This document shows positions 1-12,035 of a DNA stretch of 64,000 nucleotides, piece after piece (the first letter of the stretch is position 1; every line of letters begins with the position of its first letter). Made by a program: the position numbers and the translations under genes. The notes below the pieces were generated by a model. That model did not search any database, had not been told where the DNA came from, and was given only the letters and a program-made list of their open reading frames with translations. The stretch comes from Zoroaster sp. YZ-2022 (taxonomy: Eukaryota; Echinodermata; Asteroidea; Forcipulatida; Zoroasteridae): positions 31,911,097-31,975,096 of the forward strand of contig CM055817.1 of assembly GCA_029582265.1 (NCBI GenBank). The letters are read 5' to 3'.

Positions 1-610
1 TACTACCCAGCGAATTTGATTTTTTTGATGCAATTGTTTTTTTAACATTTTCAAAAACCCCTACTACTACCCAGAGAATTTGATTTTTTGAGCAGCTGCG
101 CTAGAACCGCCATCTTACATACTACTAGTCTTCTCATGGAAAAGAACAATTCCAGTAAAATAGCGGAAAACCCAGGCGATACATATTTTTGCAACAGTTT
201 GCAAAACAAATCTGACATAGGCTAATTGGAAATAAAATTGAATTTTTTTGAAAATGTACTGAAATAAATGTTAGCCAACCATCAGCTTAATAATTAGTGT
301 TACCGATAGTCTTTCCAGTCTCGAGTTTCAAGAAAAAACATTATGTGTTGTTGGGTTTTATATTTCAATTTCCTGAATATTCAGTCCAAGAAAATAACTT
401 AGTAAATTGACTAGATTATTGGGCGCACATCAAGAATTATCTTGTTAGTGGTTTGTTAAAAGTATTATGAACGAATTTCTATTTAAAATTTAAAATTCTA
501 ACTTCGTTTTGGAAATTTTTTTCTTGCTTATCTTCAAAAATGGTGCGTATAGGTAACCGATGCAATGACGTTAACAATATAATAGTTATTAACAATATAA
601 TAGCTTGAAT
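1..610. other. Non-coding flank with short direct repeat
   Basis: No exon or RNA gene is seen. The first 100 bases hold two diverged copies of a short unit containing 'ctacccag' followed by 'gaatttgatt', about 65 bp apart. The rest is AT-rich intergenic sequence. Confidence 0.6.
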
Positions 611-855
611 CAGGGCCCAATTTCATAGAGCCAATAATTTATTGTTTTGCTCACTGGAAGTTTTTTTCATTTCATAGCGCTACTAACCTTTAAGCAAATT
701 TGCTGGCAAAATGAGTGACGTAACTATACAAATCCATGGTGAATGCGCGTGTAAATTGTCTTGCTAACTTGTGAAATACGCTAAGGCAATTTTTTTTGCT
801 AAAGTTAGCTTGAAAACTTGCTTACCGGTAAGCAGCGCTATGAAATTTGGCCCTG
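611..855. mobile_element. MITE with CAGGGCC terminal inverted repeats
   Basis: The left end reads CAGGGCCCAATTTCATAGAG and the right end, reverse-complemented, reads CAGGGCCAAATTTCATAGCG. These are terminal inverted repeats of about 20 bp around a 245-bp AT-rich core without an ORF. A further 'catttcatagcgct' copy lies inside at about 669. This is the architecture of a non-autonomous DNA transposon. CAGGG ends recall hAT-type elements, but I could not find a clean 8-bp target duplication in the flanks, so the superfamily is open. Confidence 0.75.
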
Positions 856-1806
856 TTCGCAAGTTTTGTGTAATATGACAATAACAAAACAACATAATTA
901 TTTAGTATTTATAGCCGCTGTGTTGCGAATGACGTAATGACACAACCCCTAGGGCAGCTAACGCTAACCTATGTAAACCTCATCAACAGTTGATTTGATT
1001 CAGCAGACCAAGGAATTTGCGGCTATGTCCAGTAGAAACATTATTTAATTAACACTATGATAATTAAGCTAATGAGGGTCTTTTTTATACTTAACCTTTC
1101 TGTGTTTGTCGAGGCAAAATGTATCGCGTTTTTCTGAAAACTCAAAAAATGTATTTAACATGTTTGTTCTCCAATAATTTTATAAAAATATACAAGGTAA
1201 AAATGTATTATGGTAAACATTTCTCACGCCTTTCCTACACCCCCTCAAAATGTATCAAGCAACCCCCTTTCGAAATGTCTTGCGCCTACCTCCTACCTCG
1301 TCCAGCGATTTTAGAGGTGTTTAATTAATGTTTACCTCCACTGAAGTAAGTCAGTAAGTCAGTCAAAATGTTGTCTTCGCTACGGCCCTGTCCCTTTATA
1401 TCTAGTTGGCAATCATGGTAGGTGTTCTTATTAAAAAGCTCACCTTTCTGCGGCTTTCGTGGAGTAGCTTTCCTCATAGTAGTCGGAAGACTCCTTTACC
1501 GCAATTCCATAGTAATGATACCTGTCGTGAGGAAGGCAAATGTTTGGGGGAAATGCTTTTACGTCTATGCTTACTTTAGTTGAATCAATATTATAAGTTT
1601 ACACTTATATAAAGTTGTGTCGTTAACGAGAAAATGGTTTAATAGTTTTAATTCTAACGCGGAATTTAGGAAATAGTTCTCTTTCTTACAATATAAATTG
1701 TTTCGCTTTTCTTAAAAGTGACATCACATCAGACAGAATTACTTCTAGGGAAAAAGCATGCACAATTAGCTTTGATAATTATTATTTATGAACAAATTTT
1801 TGAAGT
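856..1806. other. Intergenic stretch, nothing recognised
   Basis: AT-rich sequence. A 69-codon plus-strand ORF (1119-1328) shows no domain, splice context or repeat relationship and is treated as chance. Confidence 0.5.
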
Positions 1807-2306
1807 NNNNNNNNNNNNNNNNNNNNNNNNNNNNNNNNNNNNNNNNNNNNNNNNNNNNNNNNNNNNNNNNNNNNNNNNNNNNNNNNNNNNNNNNNNNNNN
1901 NNNNNNNNNNNNNNNNNNNNNNNNNNNNNNNNNNNNNNNNNNNNNNNNNNNNNNNNNNNNNNNNNNNNNNNNNNNNNNNNNNNNNNNNNNNNNNNNNNNN
2001 NNNNNNNNNNNNNNNNNNNNNNNNNNNNNNNNNNNNNNNNNNNNNNNNNNNNNNNNNNNNNNNNNNNNNNNNNNNNNNNNNNNNNNNNNNNNNNNNNNNN
2101 NNNNNNNNNNNNNNNNNNNNNNNNNNNNNNNNNNNNNNNNNNNNNNNNNNNNNNNNNNNNNNNNNNNNNNNNNNNNNNNNNNNNNNNNNNNNNNNNNNNN
2201 NNNNNNNNNNNNNNNNNNNNNNNNNNNNNNNNNNNNNNNNNNNNNNNNNNNNNNNNNNNNNNNNNNNNNNNNNNNNNNNNNNNNNNNNNNNNNNNNNNNN
2301 NNNNNN
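1807..2306. other. Assembly gap (500 N)
   Basis: Exactly 500 consecutive N. A round number usually marks a scaffold gap of unknown true length, so distances across it are unreliable and ORFs spanning it are meaningless. Confidence 0.98.
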
Positions 2307-2530
2307 GGGGGTGACACCCTCAAAACCAGAGGAAACACCAAACCATCTGGAAGCTCATATTCGTCTTCGGTAGTAGTTATCTTCGGCAACTTTGCAGACA
2401 AGCACTCTCACCAGTCTCCTCTTCAGCCAGCGACAATGCAGAATTCCCTGACAATCCAATCTATATGCTGGTCGACTTCAGCTTGGATCTTTCTCCGTTT
2501 TGTCCGTGAAGTTATCTGGTTCGATGCCAT
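2307..2530 (-). pseudogene. Transposon-like N-terminal ORF fragment, broken by the gap
   Basis: On the minus strand an ATG at 2530 opens a basic N-terminus (MASNQITSRTKRRKIQAEVD) that stops at 2423. An overlapping frame from 2401 runs toward the gap with an acidic stretch (KITTTEDEYELP). A basic start followed by an acidic Ser/Glu stretch is what many invertebrate transposon-encoded proteins show, but no catalytic motif is visible and I do not assign a family. A donor-like GTGAGAG lies at the frame change, so this could also be an exon boundary. Confidence 0.3.
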
Positions 2531-4380
2531 TTCTTTTCAAGAGCTGTTCAAAGTGTATTAATGGAAGGATAAACACTAGTTGAAAAACAAATTTAAAAAT
2601 GATGCGGCCTCAAGAAGGGGACGATCTTTATATTTATATTTTAGAAACCTGGAAAAGCACACACCCAGGCCCCAAAATGACTCATGGCACTCACAGCAAT
2701 TGCCGTGGCTTGATATTGCAACATAGATTCATTTGGGTGAATCAATTGAGACACTTACATTTATATCGGTTGATCGGTTGATGTTTCTAGTTGCAGGCTG
2801 CACTTTCCCTTGCAACTTGATACCAAATCACTCCGCACTGCACAATAACTGTAAGAAAAAAATAAAAGATCACCAAATTAAAATCAATAAATAATGTGGA
2901 AGACGGAACTCTGCCATACTTATTTGACTTGTCTGAACACTTTCCATAAAAATTATCAATTTGCCAAAGCTTCGAGACTTGTAGTAAATTGTACATTAAA
3001 GGTACATGTATGATACAGCTTTGGTAAACAACAAATCTGGATAAGTTTCAATCTGAAAGCTGAATGTTTACAAAGGTGAAACTTGTACCAATCCCCCTGC
3101 AACACTCGAAATGAACACAATATGAATATCACAAAAATTACTGATAAAATAGAAACCGTTATTCGCTGTGCTCTCGAAAACGTGAACACCGATTTTGATG
3201 AAATTTTTACAGGTTAGTTTTATGTGTATTTTGAAATCTAGATGATTGGAATGAATGCATTAATCAATCCTGCCAATGATCATACATGTACCTTCAATGT
3301 TAAATACTAAAGTTGTAATAATAATATTAATATAGAGCTTAATGCCAATTAGACATGGAAATAAATTTTAATATTACAATGTCAACAACCTTATTTGTCA
3401 GAAAACAACCATTTGAATTGCGATTAATCGTTGTTACGGTGCAGCCCTATTTTCATGTTTGTCTAACTCTAGACTAAGCTTTTGAATAATAGGCCTAACG
3501 TTAATACTAGGCCTTTAGGCCCAATGAACATGCATGCCCTAACGTTAGACGTAGTTAAACATTTCTTTTACCTCATTGGCTGATCGTAGACATATATCCT
3601 AAATTAATTATATTCTAATCCAATATGTTTCTATTGCCGTTTGTGTTTCTTCGTTGATAGAATTTTAGTGAAATAGACTTTGACAACATAAACATTAAAC
3701 ATGAAAACATAACGTTTCTGAAACTGTAGTATCAGCAATTGCGTGCCCGTAGAGTGTTGTGCAAAAAAACTCAAATATACCTTGTAAAAAACATCCTTAC
3801 TGCATTAGCAGATTAGATCTGAACTAGTACTAGGCCTAACGTTACAGACGGTAGAGAATAAGCCATCTTGAAAACACTGTTTCTGTACTGGTTCCCGATG
3901 TGAAACACGTCATGTCCATTATGTATTGCGGTATGATACCAGTGATAGACATCGATTCTTACGCTAATTGAACCCGTAATACTTTTCGGTAATTCAGAAC
4001 TTATTTATCACAGCATACTGTACATACGAAAATATTCGGTATGGCCGGGTATCGATTTTAATTTTACACGAATGCTCCCACATGGGAATTTATCAAGGTT
4101 TTTCTTTTCCGTTGGGCGGGAAACTTGAAAATCGTAATTTTTTAAGAACAATTACTTTCGTAATTCCTGATAAAAATCATAATAATTACGATTTTTTTCG
4201 TAACAGTTGGCAGCTATGCCGCAGTGATTGGTCGTGTTGTTGTAGCCGACCATTTGCGCTCCGAAGTCACGTAATTATGCTCGTTCCAGATTTTCGCCGG
4301 TATCTCAAAAACGCTACCACCTTTTGACATGAAATTTTCACAGGCTAGTTTTAATGGTATACTTTCTAGGCTGCCTACTT
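2531..4380. other. Intergenic stretch, nothing recognised
   Basis: AT-rich sequence with no supportable exon. A short related phrase (gaaattttcacaggctagtt at ~4331; a close relative at ~3200) occurs twice, suggesting dispersed repeat remnants. The text 'acgatccctttaa' at ~4434 resembles a TTAA-flanked transposon end, but no partner end was found. Confidence 0.4.
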
Positions 4381-5570
4381 TCTACAGTTATATATAATTG
4401 AAACAAACGTACGGTTCAAAATACCAAACATTATACGATCCCTTTAATTTACACACTCATGTCACTCCATGCGGTACGGGAGAGGCGGCCTGGAGTAGCC
4501 ATGCCGCCAATGGTCATATCTGCAAAGTTATGACTGGTTTCCATCTAAAAACTCACCTGAAATTAACGTAGTCCTCCAACCGTCAAAGAGGTGAGATTTT
4601 TTGAAGAATATTTGCTTTAAAAAATGAAGAAAATGAACTTAAATCACACGCTGACGTTACCGATACATTTTGGCAATCGTGGCTGCATCTAAGATGTGTG
4701 AAAATGTGCGTCAACACAGCCACATGACAGCCAATGAGGATGCAGTCGATCACGCGTTCAGGTGGATACGTCACACAAATATCACATGCACACATTGCTT
4801 GTTTATTGCATGCTTGCTGCAGTTAGTGTTCACTAGATCGTTCCCGACCCTCTGCCCGGAAGTGTACCGCCCAGTTTCGCTCGGCCCCACCGGTCTCATC
4901 CAACCTTTGGTTCGGTGGTGGGACCGAGCGAACAGCCTGGTATTTTTTACTATAGAAGCTTTGGGTACGATCCGAGCAATTTATGTGTAACGTTACGGAA
5001 TGACCGGATCGCCAAGCTCCACCGATCCAGAGAAAAACAATTATAAGACCACGGACGAAAGAAAACACACTGTGGTCGTTCCATCCATGTTCCATCACAC
5101 GATTAATACATTTAAACACATTTTAGTAGTTTATTTTTTATTTGTTATTATTACAGGAGGGATTTATAAAAAATCAATACTGCAGGCGGCCCGAGGTCGG
5201 ACCATGTTCGGACCATCGGCGGCAAAGTTACAAAGGAAGAAAAAACCGCCAACGATCAAGTAACGTTTACTCTCAAACTGAATCTCAACTCCCGTTGGCA
5301 TATTTCCCCTTAAAAGTAAATTACAACAAAGCTTAAATTGATCTTGATAATAATATTAATTGTCGTGCTCGGTCCTCGGTCGGGTCGACTTCGGCTGGAC
5401 GACCATACGCTGGTCCGTGAGCGGTCCACAAGCGGCAAACCGATGATGAATTACTGCTCGGTTATCTGGCAGCTACCATCGGAGGACCACTGTCGGTTGC
5501 GGGCGGCGTGCCGATGCCGCGCAGCCACTCTCCAGCCGCTGGCGGCCCGCCAGCGGTTTGCGCACTGGGT
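4381..5570. repeat. GC-rich islands with inverted repeats in AT-rich DNA
   Basis: Two GC-rich patches (about 4845-4935 and 5365-5580) interrupt AT-rich sequence. The first contains an imperfect hairpin, with CGCTCGGCCCCACC near 4877-4890 pairing with GGTGGTGGGACCGAGCG near 4915-4931. The composition contrast and the hairpin suggest a small transposon or foldback remnant rather than a gene. The ORFs crossing it have no family resemblance. Confidence 0.35.
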
Positions 5571-6072
5571 ACTTCCGGTTCAACAGGAAGTTTGAATAAA
5601 AATCAATATTTTAGGGTACAAAAACAATGCGATGAAGTTTCTTTAACATATTAGAACAAAAATAGTACTGAGGAATTCTTATTATTTTGTTGACTGCAAC
5701 CAAACATCCTCACGAATGACATGCAAATAAACCACACATTATGAATCGTAACAGCTTTGTGTTCGTCCGAAGGACAAACACCTTGCAAAAACAAAGGTCA
5801 AGATCATTTCATGCAGACTCCTGTACCTTATAACTTATCTGACATTAAATTCACAAACACGGCCCCACTTTGACCTTTCCTTCCAGTCCAAACAGGACAA
5901 AACAAGACACCCTCAATATCAGTCTCCGTTGAAATAGTTCATGGCATACTCCATTAAGTATCTAAGGTCAAGGTCATTAACTGTAAACAACACAACGTCA
6001 TTAACGTAACAGCTCTGTGTTCGTCCAAAGGACAAACACCTAAATGTCTAGTTATTATTATTCTTTCCAGCA
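5571..6072 (+). mobile_element. Hairpin-ended repeat element, copy 1 (pearl/HINE-like)
   Basis: It starts with an ACTTCCGG...GGAAGT inverted motif followed by text repeated almost identically at 9061-9130. Two copies of a strong hairpin follow, at 5759-5781 and 6017-6039: GTGTTCGTCC, a 3-nt loop, then GGACAAACAC. The second is followed by 'ctaaatgtctagtta' and an ATT run. The same hairpin and trailing phrase end a second copy at 9363-9398. A short conserved end carrying a stem-loop and a CTTCCGG core unit link it to the tandem element at 18.7-20.0 kb. There is no coding capacity. Class assignment is inference. Confidence 0.5.
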
Positions 6073-6219
6073 AAATCCCATTGCATTAACACGTGCGTTT
6101 TCTTGGCGGCAAATGGTCTTCTTAGCATTGTCAGAAAGAGTCAACTCATATACCATATGGAAGCTTATGCCTTGACTTAGTTTCTAAATGTCATTAGACT
6201 AAAATTCTTAATTAATTAG

Positions 6220-6400
6220 CTTAGTTATAGTCACGTGAATATTTAATTAGGCAATCTTGTTATCACCATAGCTCAAGAAGTATACACCCGATCATCAAAC
6301 TTTTTTCAGTTATACATTTGTGGGGTATTGTAGATGTTCCTTTTGGCCTGCAATGTCTTGTGACGTCATCATGACATCATTTATAGGGCATTTTGTATAT
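6220..6400. repeat. Dispersed repeat related to 8920-9060
   Basis: 'gaatatttaatta', 'ctcaagaagtatacac' and a following 'aaactttttncagttata' occur in the same order here and at about 8930-9010, with diverged sequence between. It is probably part of the same repeat family as the hairpin-ended elements. Confidence 0.5.
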
Positions 6401-6670
6401 GTGTACAAAACACATGCACTGAAAAAGTGATTGTGACCAAGTCGAGTCCTTATTCTGTACTGATTCTCCATATATCTTTGTACATAATACACAAACAGAT
6501 ATGGCGGTGTGAATTGTTGTCGAGTCCAATTAATGACGATCTTTGAACGCAATAATAGATTCCTTATACTATAGTAGTCCACACACGTTGTGTAGTCATT
6601 GCATTCCTAAATGAAATGAAAGCAGAGTGGGTCCGATTCCTTTCAATTTCATTTTGATAATTATAATGAG

Positions 6671-7023
6671 TCCATTACATTGGCGACGAGGATGAAAAGC
6701 GGTGAGTATTCTTTTCATATGATAGCATACATTTCTAGCAAAAAGGACAATTGTAAAAGAGGGCCGGACATTTTCGTAACGTTAAGTTCCATTGTTTTAC
6801 GTACATGTAAGTGCAGCAATATACACATCGTTAGGTTAACCAGTAGCAATATGGCGGAACAACCACTAGCACCGTCGTAACTGAAACAATTGCAAGGACT
6901 TTGAAAACTGAACCATTCACTCACTCCGACGATCAGATATCAACCGGGAAGGCTTGGGAAGATTGGTTATAGGGAATTGAGCATGAATTCCGCTATTTTC
7001 GAATTACTCAACCGTATTTTGTA
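6671..7023 (+). pseudogene. LTR-retrotransposon relic: primer-binding-site-like sequence and gag start
   Basis: 'attaca' followed by TGGCGACGAGGA (6681-6692) looks like an LTR end plus a tRNA primer-binding site as found in invertebrate Gypsy-type elements. An ATG at 6851 opens MAEQPLAPS and then stops. After a frame change the translation reads on to a 'W-x-x-W ... EHEFRYFRIT' pattern typical of Gag N-termini, with a further in-frame stop. No pol is present downstream, so this is a 5' remnant. The upstream LTR boundary was not found. Confidence 0.45.
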
Positions 7024-7149
7024 ATGTTTGTTTTCTCAAAAAATCTTCAGTTTGTGCACATATTAACGTTAAGTACTAGTAAAGTACCTATTTATTTGTA
7101 TGCACGCATTGGGATAGTACTGACCATCAATCCCATAAACAGAATTGGT

Positions 7150-7375
7150 GTAAAGATGTTAAAGGGACAGTGTCGTCACGATCAGAGCAGACTTTCTACA
7201 AACAGGGCATGGAATCGGCGTCCTGAACACAGTGACTAAAAATTACTGGCTCATTTATGCAGCAGCAACACGAATGTGACTTTATTATGTGAGTATTATT
7301 TTCAGTCACTGGGTTAAACTAGAACTTGAACTCTGATTCCAATTCCTGTTGATCGTGACGATAAGCCCACCTTCA
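7150..7375. mobile_element. Possible small TIR element
   Basis: TCGTCACGATCA (7173-7184) is exactly reverse-complemented at 7350-7361, and 'ttaaagggacag' precedes the left arm. The ~190-bp spacing and short inverted ends fit a small MITE, possibly TTAA-targeting, but the outer ends do not pair well. Confidence 0.35.
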
Positions 7376-7599
7376 AGCAATAACTTTAATTAGCTGTTAC
7401 GACTACCTGTTAGTCACATACAAGAAACACAATAGTACATCTTTCTACAAGGAACACATCCTTACCTTGTTAAGATCGCCTTACAAACTTATACGAAGTC
7501 ACAACACAATGTAATTTGAAGGATAACTGTACAATGAGTTCACTACCCACGCAAACTATTTCTTATAGCTCTGACATACACTTTGTCTTTCCTTTTAAC

Positions 7600-8475
7600 A
7601 CCAACCTTAACTTACAAAATTATGTATTTGGGTCTTTCCACACTAATGTACAAAAGTGTGACATCTTAGGAACATGGGACATTGATAATAAAATGAAGTA
7701 CATTTTACTCATAACTTTTTTTCTGTGTACATTCCAAGTGCCTTGAGGATTGTGCTTTAAAAAAATTAAGGCAACTTTCTAAGTAATTAAGTAATTACAA
7801 GGGAATCTTCTTTAAGATATGTTTGTAACATGGACACAGACATTTATTTAGAAATTGACTAAAAGTACTAATACATGTAGAACAGATTTATTCACCCACA
7901 TGTTGTCCCTTTATAATGTTATTCCCCTAAGGATTTTTATCTGAAAAAATCAAGACAACCCTCCAGCTCCTGTCCTGGTATTAAACAAATAACAGGGGAT
8001 CATCTTCAAAATATTATGTTTGTAACGTGGACAGACATTTGTCACAAATTGTCTGTCCACGTTACATACGGGGTATATTTCACATGCTAATTTCTTAAAT
8101 ACCCAGAAGATGTCTTAGTTTTTGGCTCATAACAATCCAAAAGGGGTTAGGGATGTAAATGAAAAAGCATTTGAGTAATTATTTAATTCTATTATCACTT
8201 TCCTGTCGATTTTCAAACAAAATGTCTGTCCATGTTACAAACATCATGTCTTAAAGTAACTCAAAGATGATCCTGTAATTTCTTAAGTACCAATACTATT
8301 TTCTTATTGTTTGTTATGCACAATCATTAAATGCTAAGGAATGTTCAGTAATAGATTATGACAAAAAAGTTGCCTTTATTTGACCCTCCCATGTCACACT
8401 CCAATAGTTATCATATGTATACCCATTAGTGTGGAAAGACCCACTTATTATTTATTTTGTAAGTTCTTTAAAACA
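7600..8475. mobile_element. Large foldback (inverted-repeat) element
   Basis: The left arm (from ~7607: acttacaaaatta..., gggtctttccacactaat, ...gtgtgacat, aaggcaactttct, ...gtttgtaacatggac) reappears reverse-complemented in the right arm ending ~8466. Arms are roughly 240 bp each with several indels. Near the centre a second, tighter hairpin is formed by GTAACGTGGACAGACA (about 8022-8037) and its complement at about 8051-8066. No ORF is present. The nested inverted structure fits a foldback-type transposon or a head-to-head duplication. Confidence 0.7.
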
Positions 8476-8920
8476 GTTTTCTATATATTTAATGAAGAGT
8501 TGTACTTTTTACAGATTTTGTTTGTGTCTCACTCCTTTACCACAAGTTTTAATTTCCCCAAAACCATCCAGTTGTCAACTTTGATCAACTGTTCCTCAAT
8601 TGAGCTATGCTTACACCAGCACGACAACTTAAGCTCCTGTACTGGCTGTCTTCTATAGCCTGTGCATTTCCTGTCAACAATTCTTAATTTGGTAGTTGAC
8701 AAATCTATTAAGACCTGTCCACCATAAAACTCATATAACGCCCTCAAGTCACCGGCTTTAAAAGTGACATAACCATTGTTCTTAGCGTTGCAAATTACAG
8801 TGTACAATGCAAAGGTCCGAAAATTAAACTTTATTGTATTGGGTCAAACTATACACCAAATTGTAAACTTAGTATGAAAAACTATATTTCGTCATCGCGA
8901 TGTCATCTGGTTTCCATTTA
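8476..8920. other. Repeat-derived sequence without supportable gene
   Basis: A 92-codon minus-strand ORF (8529-8807) overlaps text at 8737-8790 ('cgccctcaagt', 'taaaagtg') that recurs at about 9206-9245 inside the hairpin-ended repeat, so it is most likely repeat sequence and not a protein gene. Confidence 0.4.
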
Positions 8921-9397
8921 CAGTCTCATGAATATTTAATTAGCAGATCCATTTTGAACCATAACTCAAGAAGTATACACTCGATACTTAAACTTTTTGC
9001 AGTTATAAACTTGATAGGTACTGTGAATGTGCGCTGTGGTACCGTGACCTCATAATGACCTCTACTTCCGGTTCAACAGGAAGTTTGAATAAAAATCAAT
9101 ATTTTTGGGTACAAAAACAATGTGATGAAGATTTTTTAAGCTCGTGTGTAAGATATTAACAGTGACGTTCAAAATTACAAAAAATATACATTCACTGACG
9201 TCGCCACATATTATAGCGCCCTCAAGTGACAGGTTTAAAAGTGGCAATATAAAGCATTGTTCTCAGCAAAGATCGTGAGTCTTAATACATTGACGTTGTG
9301 TATTTTAAGGTTAGGTTAGGTCTGTACATTTCAACATACAACAAAATAATCGGAACAGCTCTGTGTTCGTCCAAAGGACAAACACGTAAATGTCTAG
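8921..9397 (+). mobile_element. Hairpin-ended repeat element, copy 2 (pearl/HINE-like)
   Basis: It shares with copy 1 the 'ctcaagaagtatacac' segment, the CTTCCGGTTCAACAGGAAG motif (9064-9082) with its following text, and the terminal hairpin (GTGTTCGTCC/GGACAAACAC, 9363-9385) followed by 'taaatgtctagtta'. It ends abruptly where the LINE at 9398 begins, so one of the two elements inserted at or near the end of the other. Confidence 0.5.
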
Positions 9398-12035
9398 TTA
9401 TGCGTGAAACTGTTAACTATTATAGTGAGCTTTATACATCGAAAAACATCCCCGATGAAAGCATCGATCAGTATTTAAATGATATTAAGGGCACGGAGAA
9501 ACTCAGTGAAGAAGACGTGAATCGTTGTGAAGGTTTTCTAACTTGTAAAGAATGTGAAGATGCGCTATTTGCTATGAAAATTAACAAAGCTCCAGGCTCT
9601 GATGGGCTTTCTGTAGAGTTTTATAACACTTTATATCATGACATAAAATATATGTTTATTGATACCATAAATGAAGGTTATGTGAAAGGACAACTTTCCA
9701 CCACACAAAAAAAAGAGGTATTATTACGCTCATTCATAAGAAAGGTGAGATTGAAAACCTGGACAATTGGAGGCCAGTTACACTATACTCAATTATGACT
9801 ATAAGATTGTTACTAATGCCCCAGCAATAAGACTTCAAAAGGTCTTGCCACGAATACTTAACGGGGATCAATGTGGTTACATAAAAGGTAGAAATGCGGG
9901 ACAAAACATCCGCCTGATTCAATACATAATTGACTTGCGCTGAGATAAACAGACTGAAGAAGCCATTATTTTCTTGGGCTTTAGAAAAGCGTTTGATACA
10001 GTTGAGGTTAACTTTATCAAGAAAGCTTTGGGGTTTTTCAATTTTGGAACGTCCTTTCTAAATTGGACTGATGTTCTCTTCAGTAACATAGAGAGTTGCG
10101 TCACTCATAATGGTTGGCTATCAAATTATTTCAACATGACTAGAGGCATTAGACAAGGTTGTCCTTTATCAGCACTATTGTTCATCATTACTGCGGAAAT
10201 CTTGGCTCTTAAGATTAAAGCCAACGAAAGTATCAAAGGTATCCAGATTAATCAAGATGGAGACATATCATAAATCAAAATGGCTCAATATGCTGATGAC
10301 ACGACCATCTTCGTCAGAGATAAGCATTCTATAATGTATGTACTAAATGAAACACGCTATTTTGAACATATTGCTGGGCTAGAGCTTAACCTAAACAGAA
10401 GGTGTGTAGCTAGGAAAAGGCTTTACTAATTGTGATTTTGCTGGTATAAAATGGCCTGTGAACCCTATTAGGTGTTTAGGTGTGTATTTTAGCAGAAACG
10501 AAATGAAGCTGAGAGAATAGAATTGGGACTGTAAGATACTAAGTTAAACAAAATAATAAATACATGGAAGGCCAGCCGCCTAAAAAATTTTGGCCGAATT
10601 ACCATAGTAAAAACACTCGGTATCTCTCAAATTATGTTCCAAACTCTATTATTAAGGCTGTCGAACGATTGCTTTTTCACTTTGTTTGGTAATCAAAATA
10701 CGAAAAAAGTGAAAAGAGAAACAATGATTGGTGATATTAGTGAAGGAGGGTTACGAATAATTGATCTTCCGTCACAAATTAAAGTTCTCAAAGTAATGTG
10801 GTTAAAACGATTGTGTGATACTTCCCATGGATCATTGACATGCCTTGCTGAGAAGGTTCTATCTCCATACGGAGGAGTTCCGTTACTTTTTTAAATTTAA
10901 CTGCCTTCCTGCGGACATTATTAAATTGATGGACAGGCCAATTGGTAATGTACCTACAGTTTATATAGATATGATAAGGTAATGGTTCGAATTCAAAGAA
11001 AACGACGTCAGTGTTTTCGGTTTGGAATTAGACCCCACAGAAATTAGAAATCAAATCCTATGGGGCAACAGTCTCATACAAATTAACGGTAAACCGTTTA
11101 TCTTGATTAAGTCTGGTATTGTGTTTGTAGGAGACTTTTGTCCTAAAGTATTTGTTCACGCTACTGACATTCGAAATCAGCTCATCAACAAAACAAACTA
11201 CTTTACCGAGACGTATATATATCAGATCAGAAAAGCAATACCTAACATTTGGATCAAGAAACTAGCGGCTACCAAACTGACTCAATACTTTGCTCCCTCT
11301 ATAAATGAAAGAGTTCTGAATGGGGATAATCACACGACTGACCTGAACAATTTGAAATCCAAGACAGTGTATAATAATTATTGTTAAGAACAAACAACAC
11401 GTAAGTAGAAGTGAAGTGTGCTGGAAAACGTTCTTACAACACCCACATGACTTTAATTGGATACAAGTTTGGAATTTTAAGATTAAAAAACTACATATAG
11501 ATAAATATAAATAATTCAGTTTCAAATTAATATACAACATTCTCCCAAATGAAACTAACCTGACTAAATGGAATTTAAGTAGCTCGTCTAGTTGCTATAT
11601 GTAATGAACTTGACGACCTCAATCACTATTTGTTTTCCTGTAAGTCTCTGAAACAATTTTGGAACAACATTGGCTATCTCATGAATCTTAACTTACGCAT
11701 CAAGCATGACATTAAGTTGAAAGAAATAGTGGTAGGCTATAATATTAATGATATTAATTTCGACACGGTTAACCTCTTAATAATAACAGCCTCTTTCACT
11801 TTGTAAAAATGCAGAGTAATTAACACATTCAATTCAAACACTACTTTTAATTATAAACTTCTTTGGAAAACGTTAAAAACATTTAATTGTATTCACAAAC
11901 TGTATTATACCAAATTTCAAAACATTTGTCTGTTAATTAATTTGTAATGCTTCTGTTTTCTTCTTTTGTTTTGTACAATTGTGTGCTTTTGACATGTAAT
12001 TGTATTGATGGATAAACAATAAAACGCCTGAAAAA
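9398..12035 (+). mobile_element. Decayed L1/Tx1-like LINE (RT region to 3' end)
   Basis: 5'-truncated LINE. The first frame (9398-~9720) encodes the RT fingers region with 'INKAPGSDGLSVEFY'. After a frameshift 'LDNWRPVTLYS' and 'YDYKIVT' follow; then 'FRKAFDTVE' (RT motif A), 'TRGIRQGCPLSALLF' (motif B) and 'QYADDTTIFV' (motif C, catalytic YADD at ~10291). An in-frame stop lies at 9941 and further stops and shifts break the downstream connection and thumb regions (10634-10894, 11022-11387). The 3' end carries AATAAA followed by the hairpin GCCTGAAAAAGGC near 12030. No endonuclease or ORF1 is present. It can no longer be translated as one protein. Confidence 0.85.

Noticed and set aside
1718..2561. 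Long ORFs of 198-257 codons crossing the gap
   Set aside because: Composed almost entirely of N.
8529..8807. 92-codon minus-strand ORF with several cysteines
   Set aside because: Part of its DNA recurs in the repeat at ~9206-9245 and no domain is recognisable.
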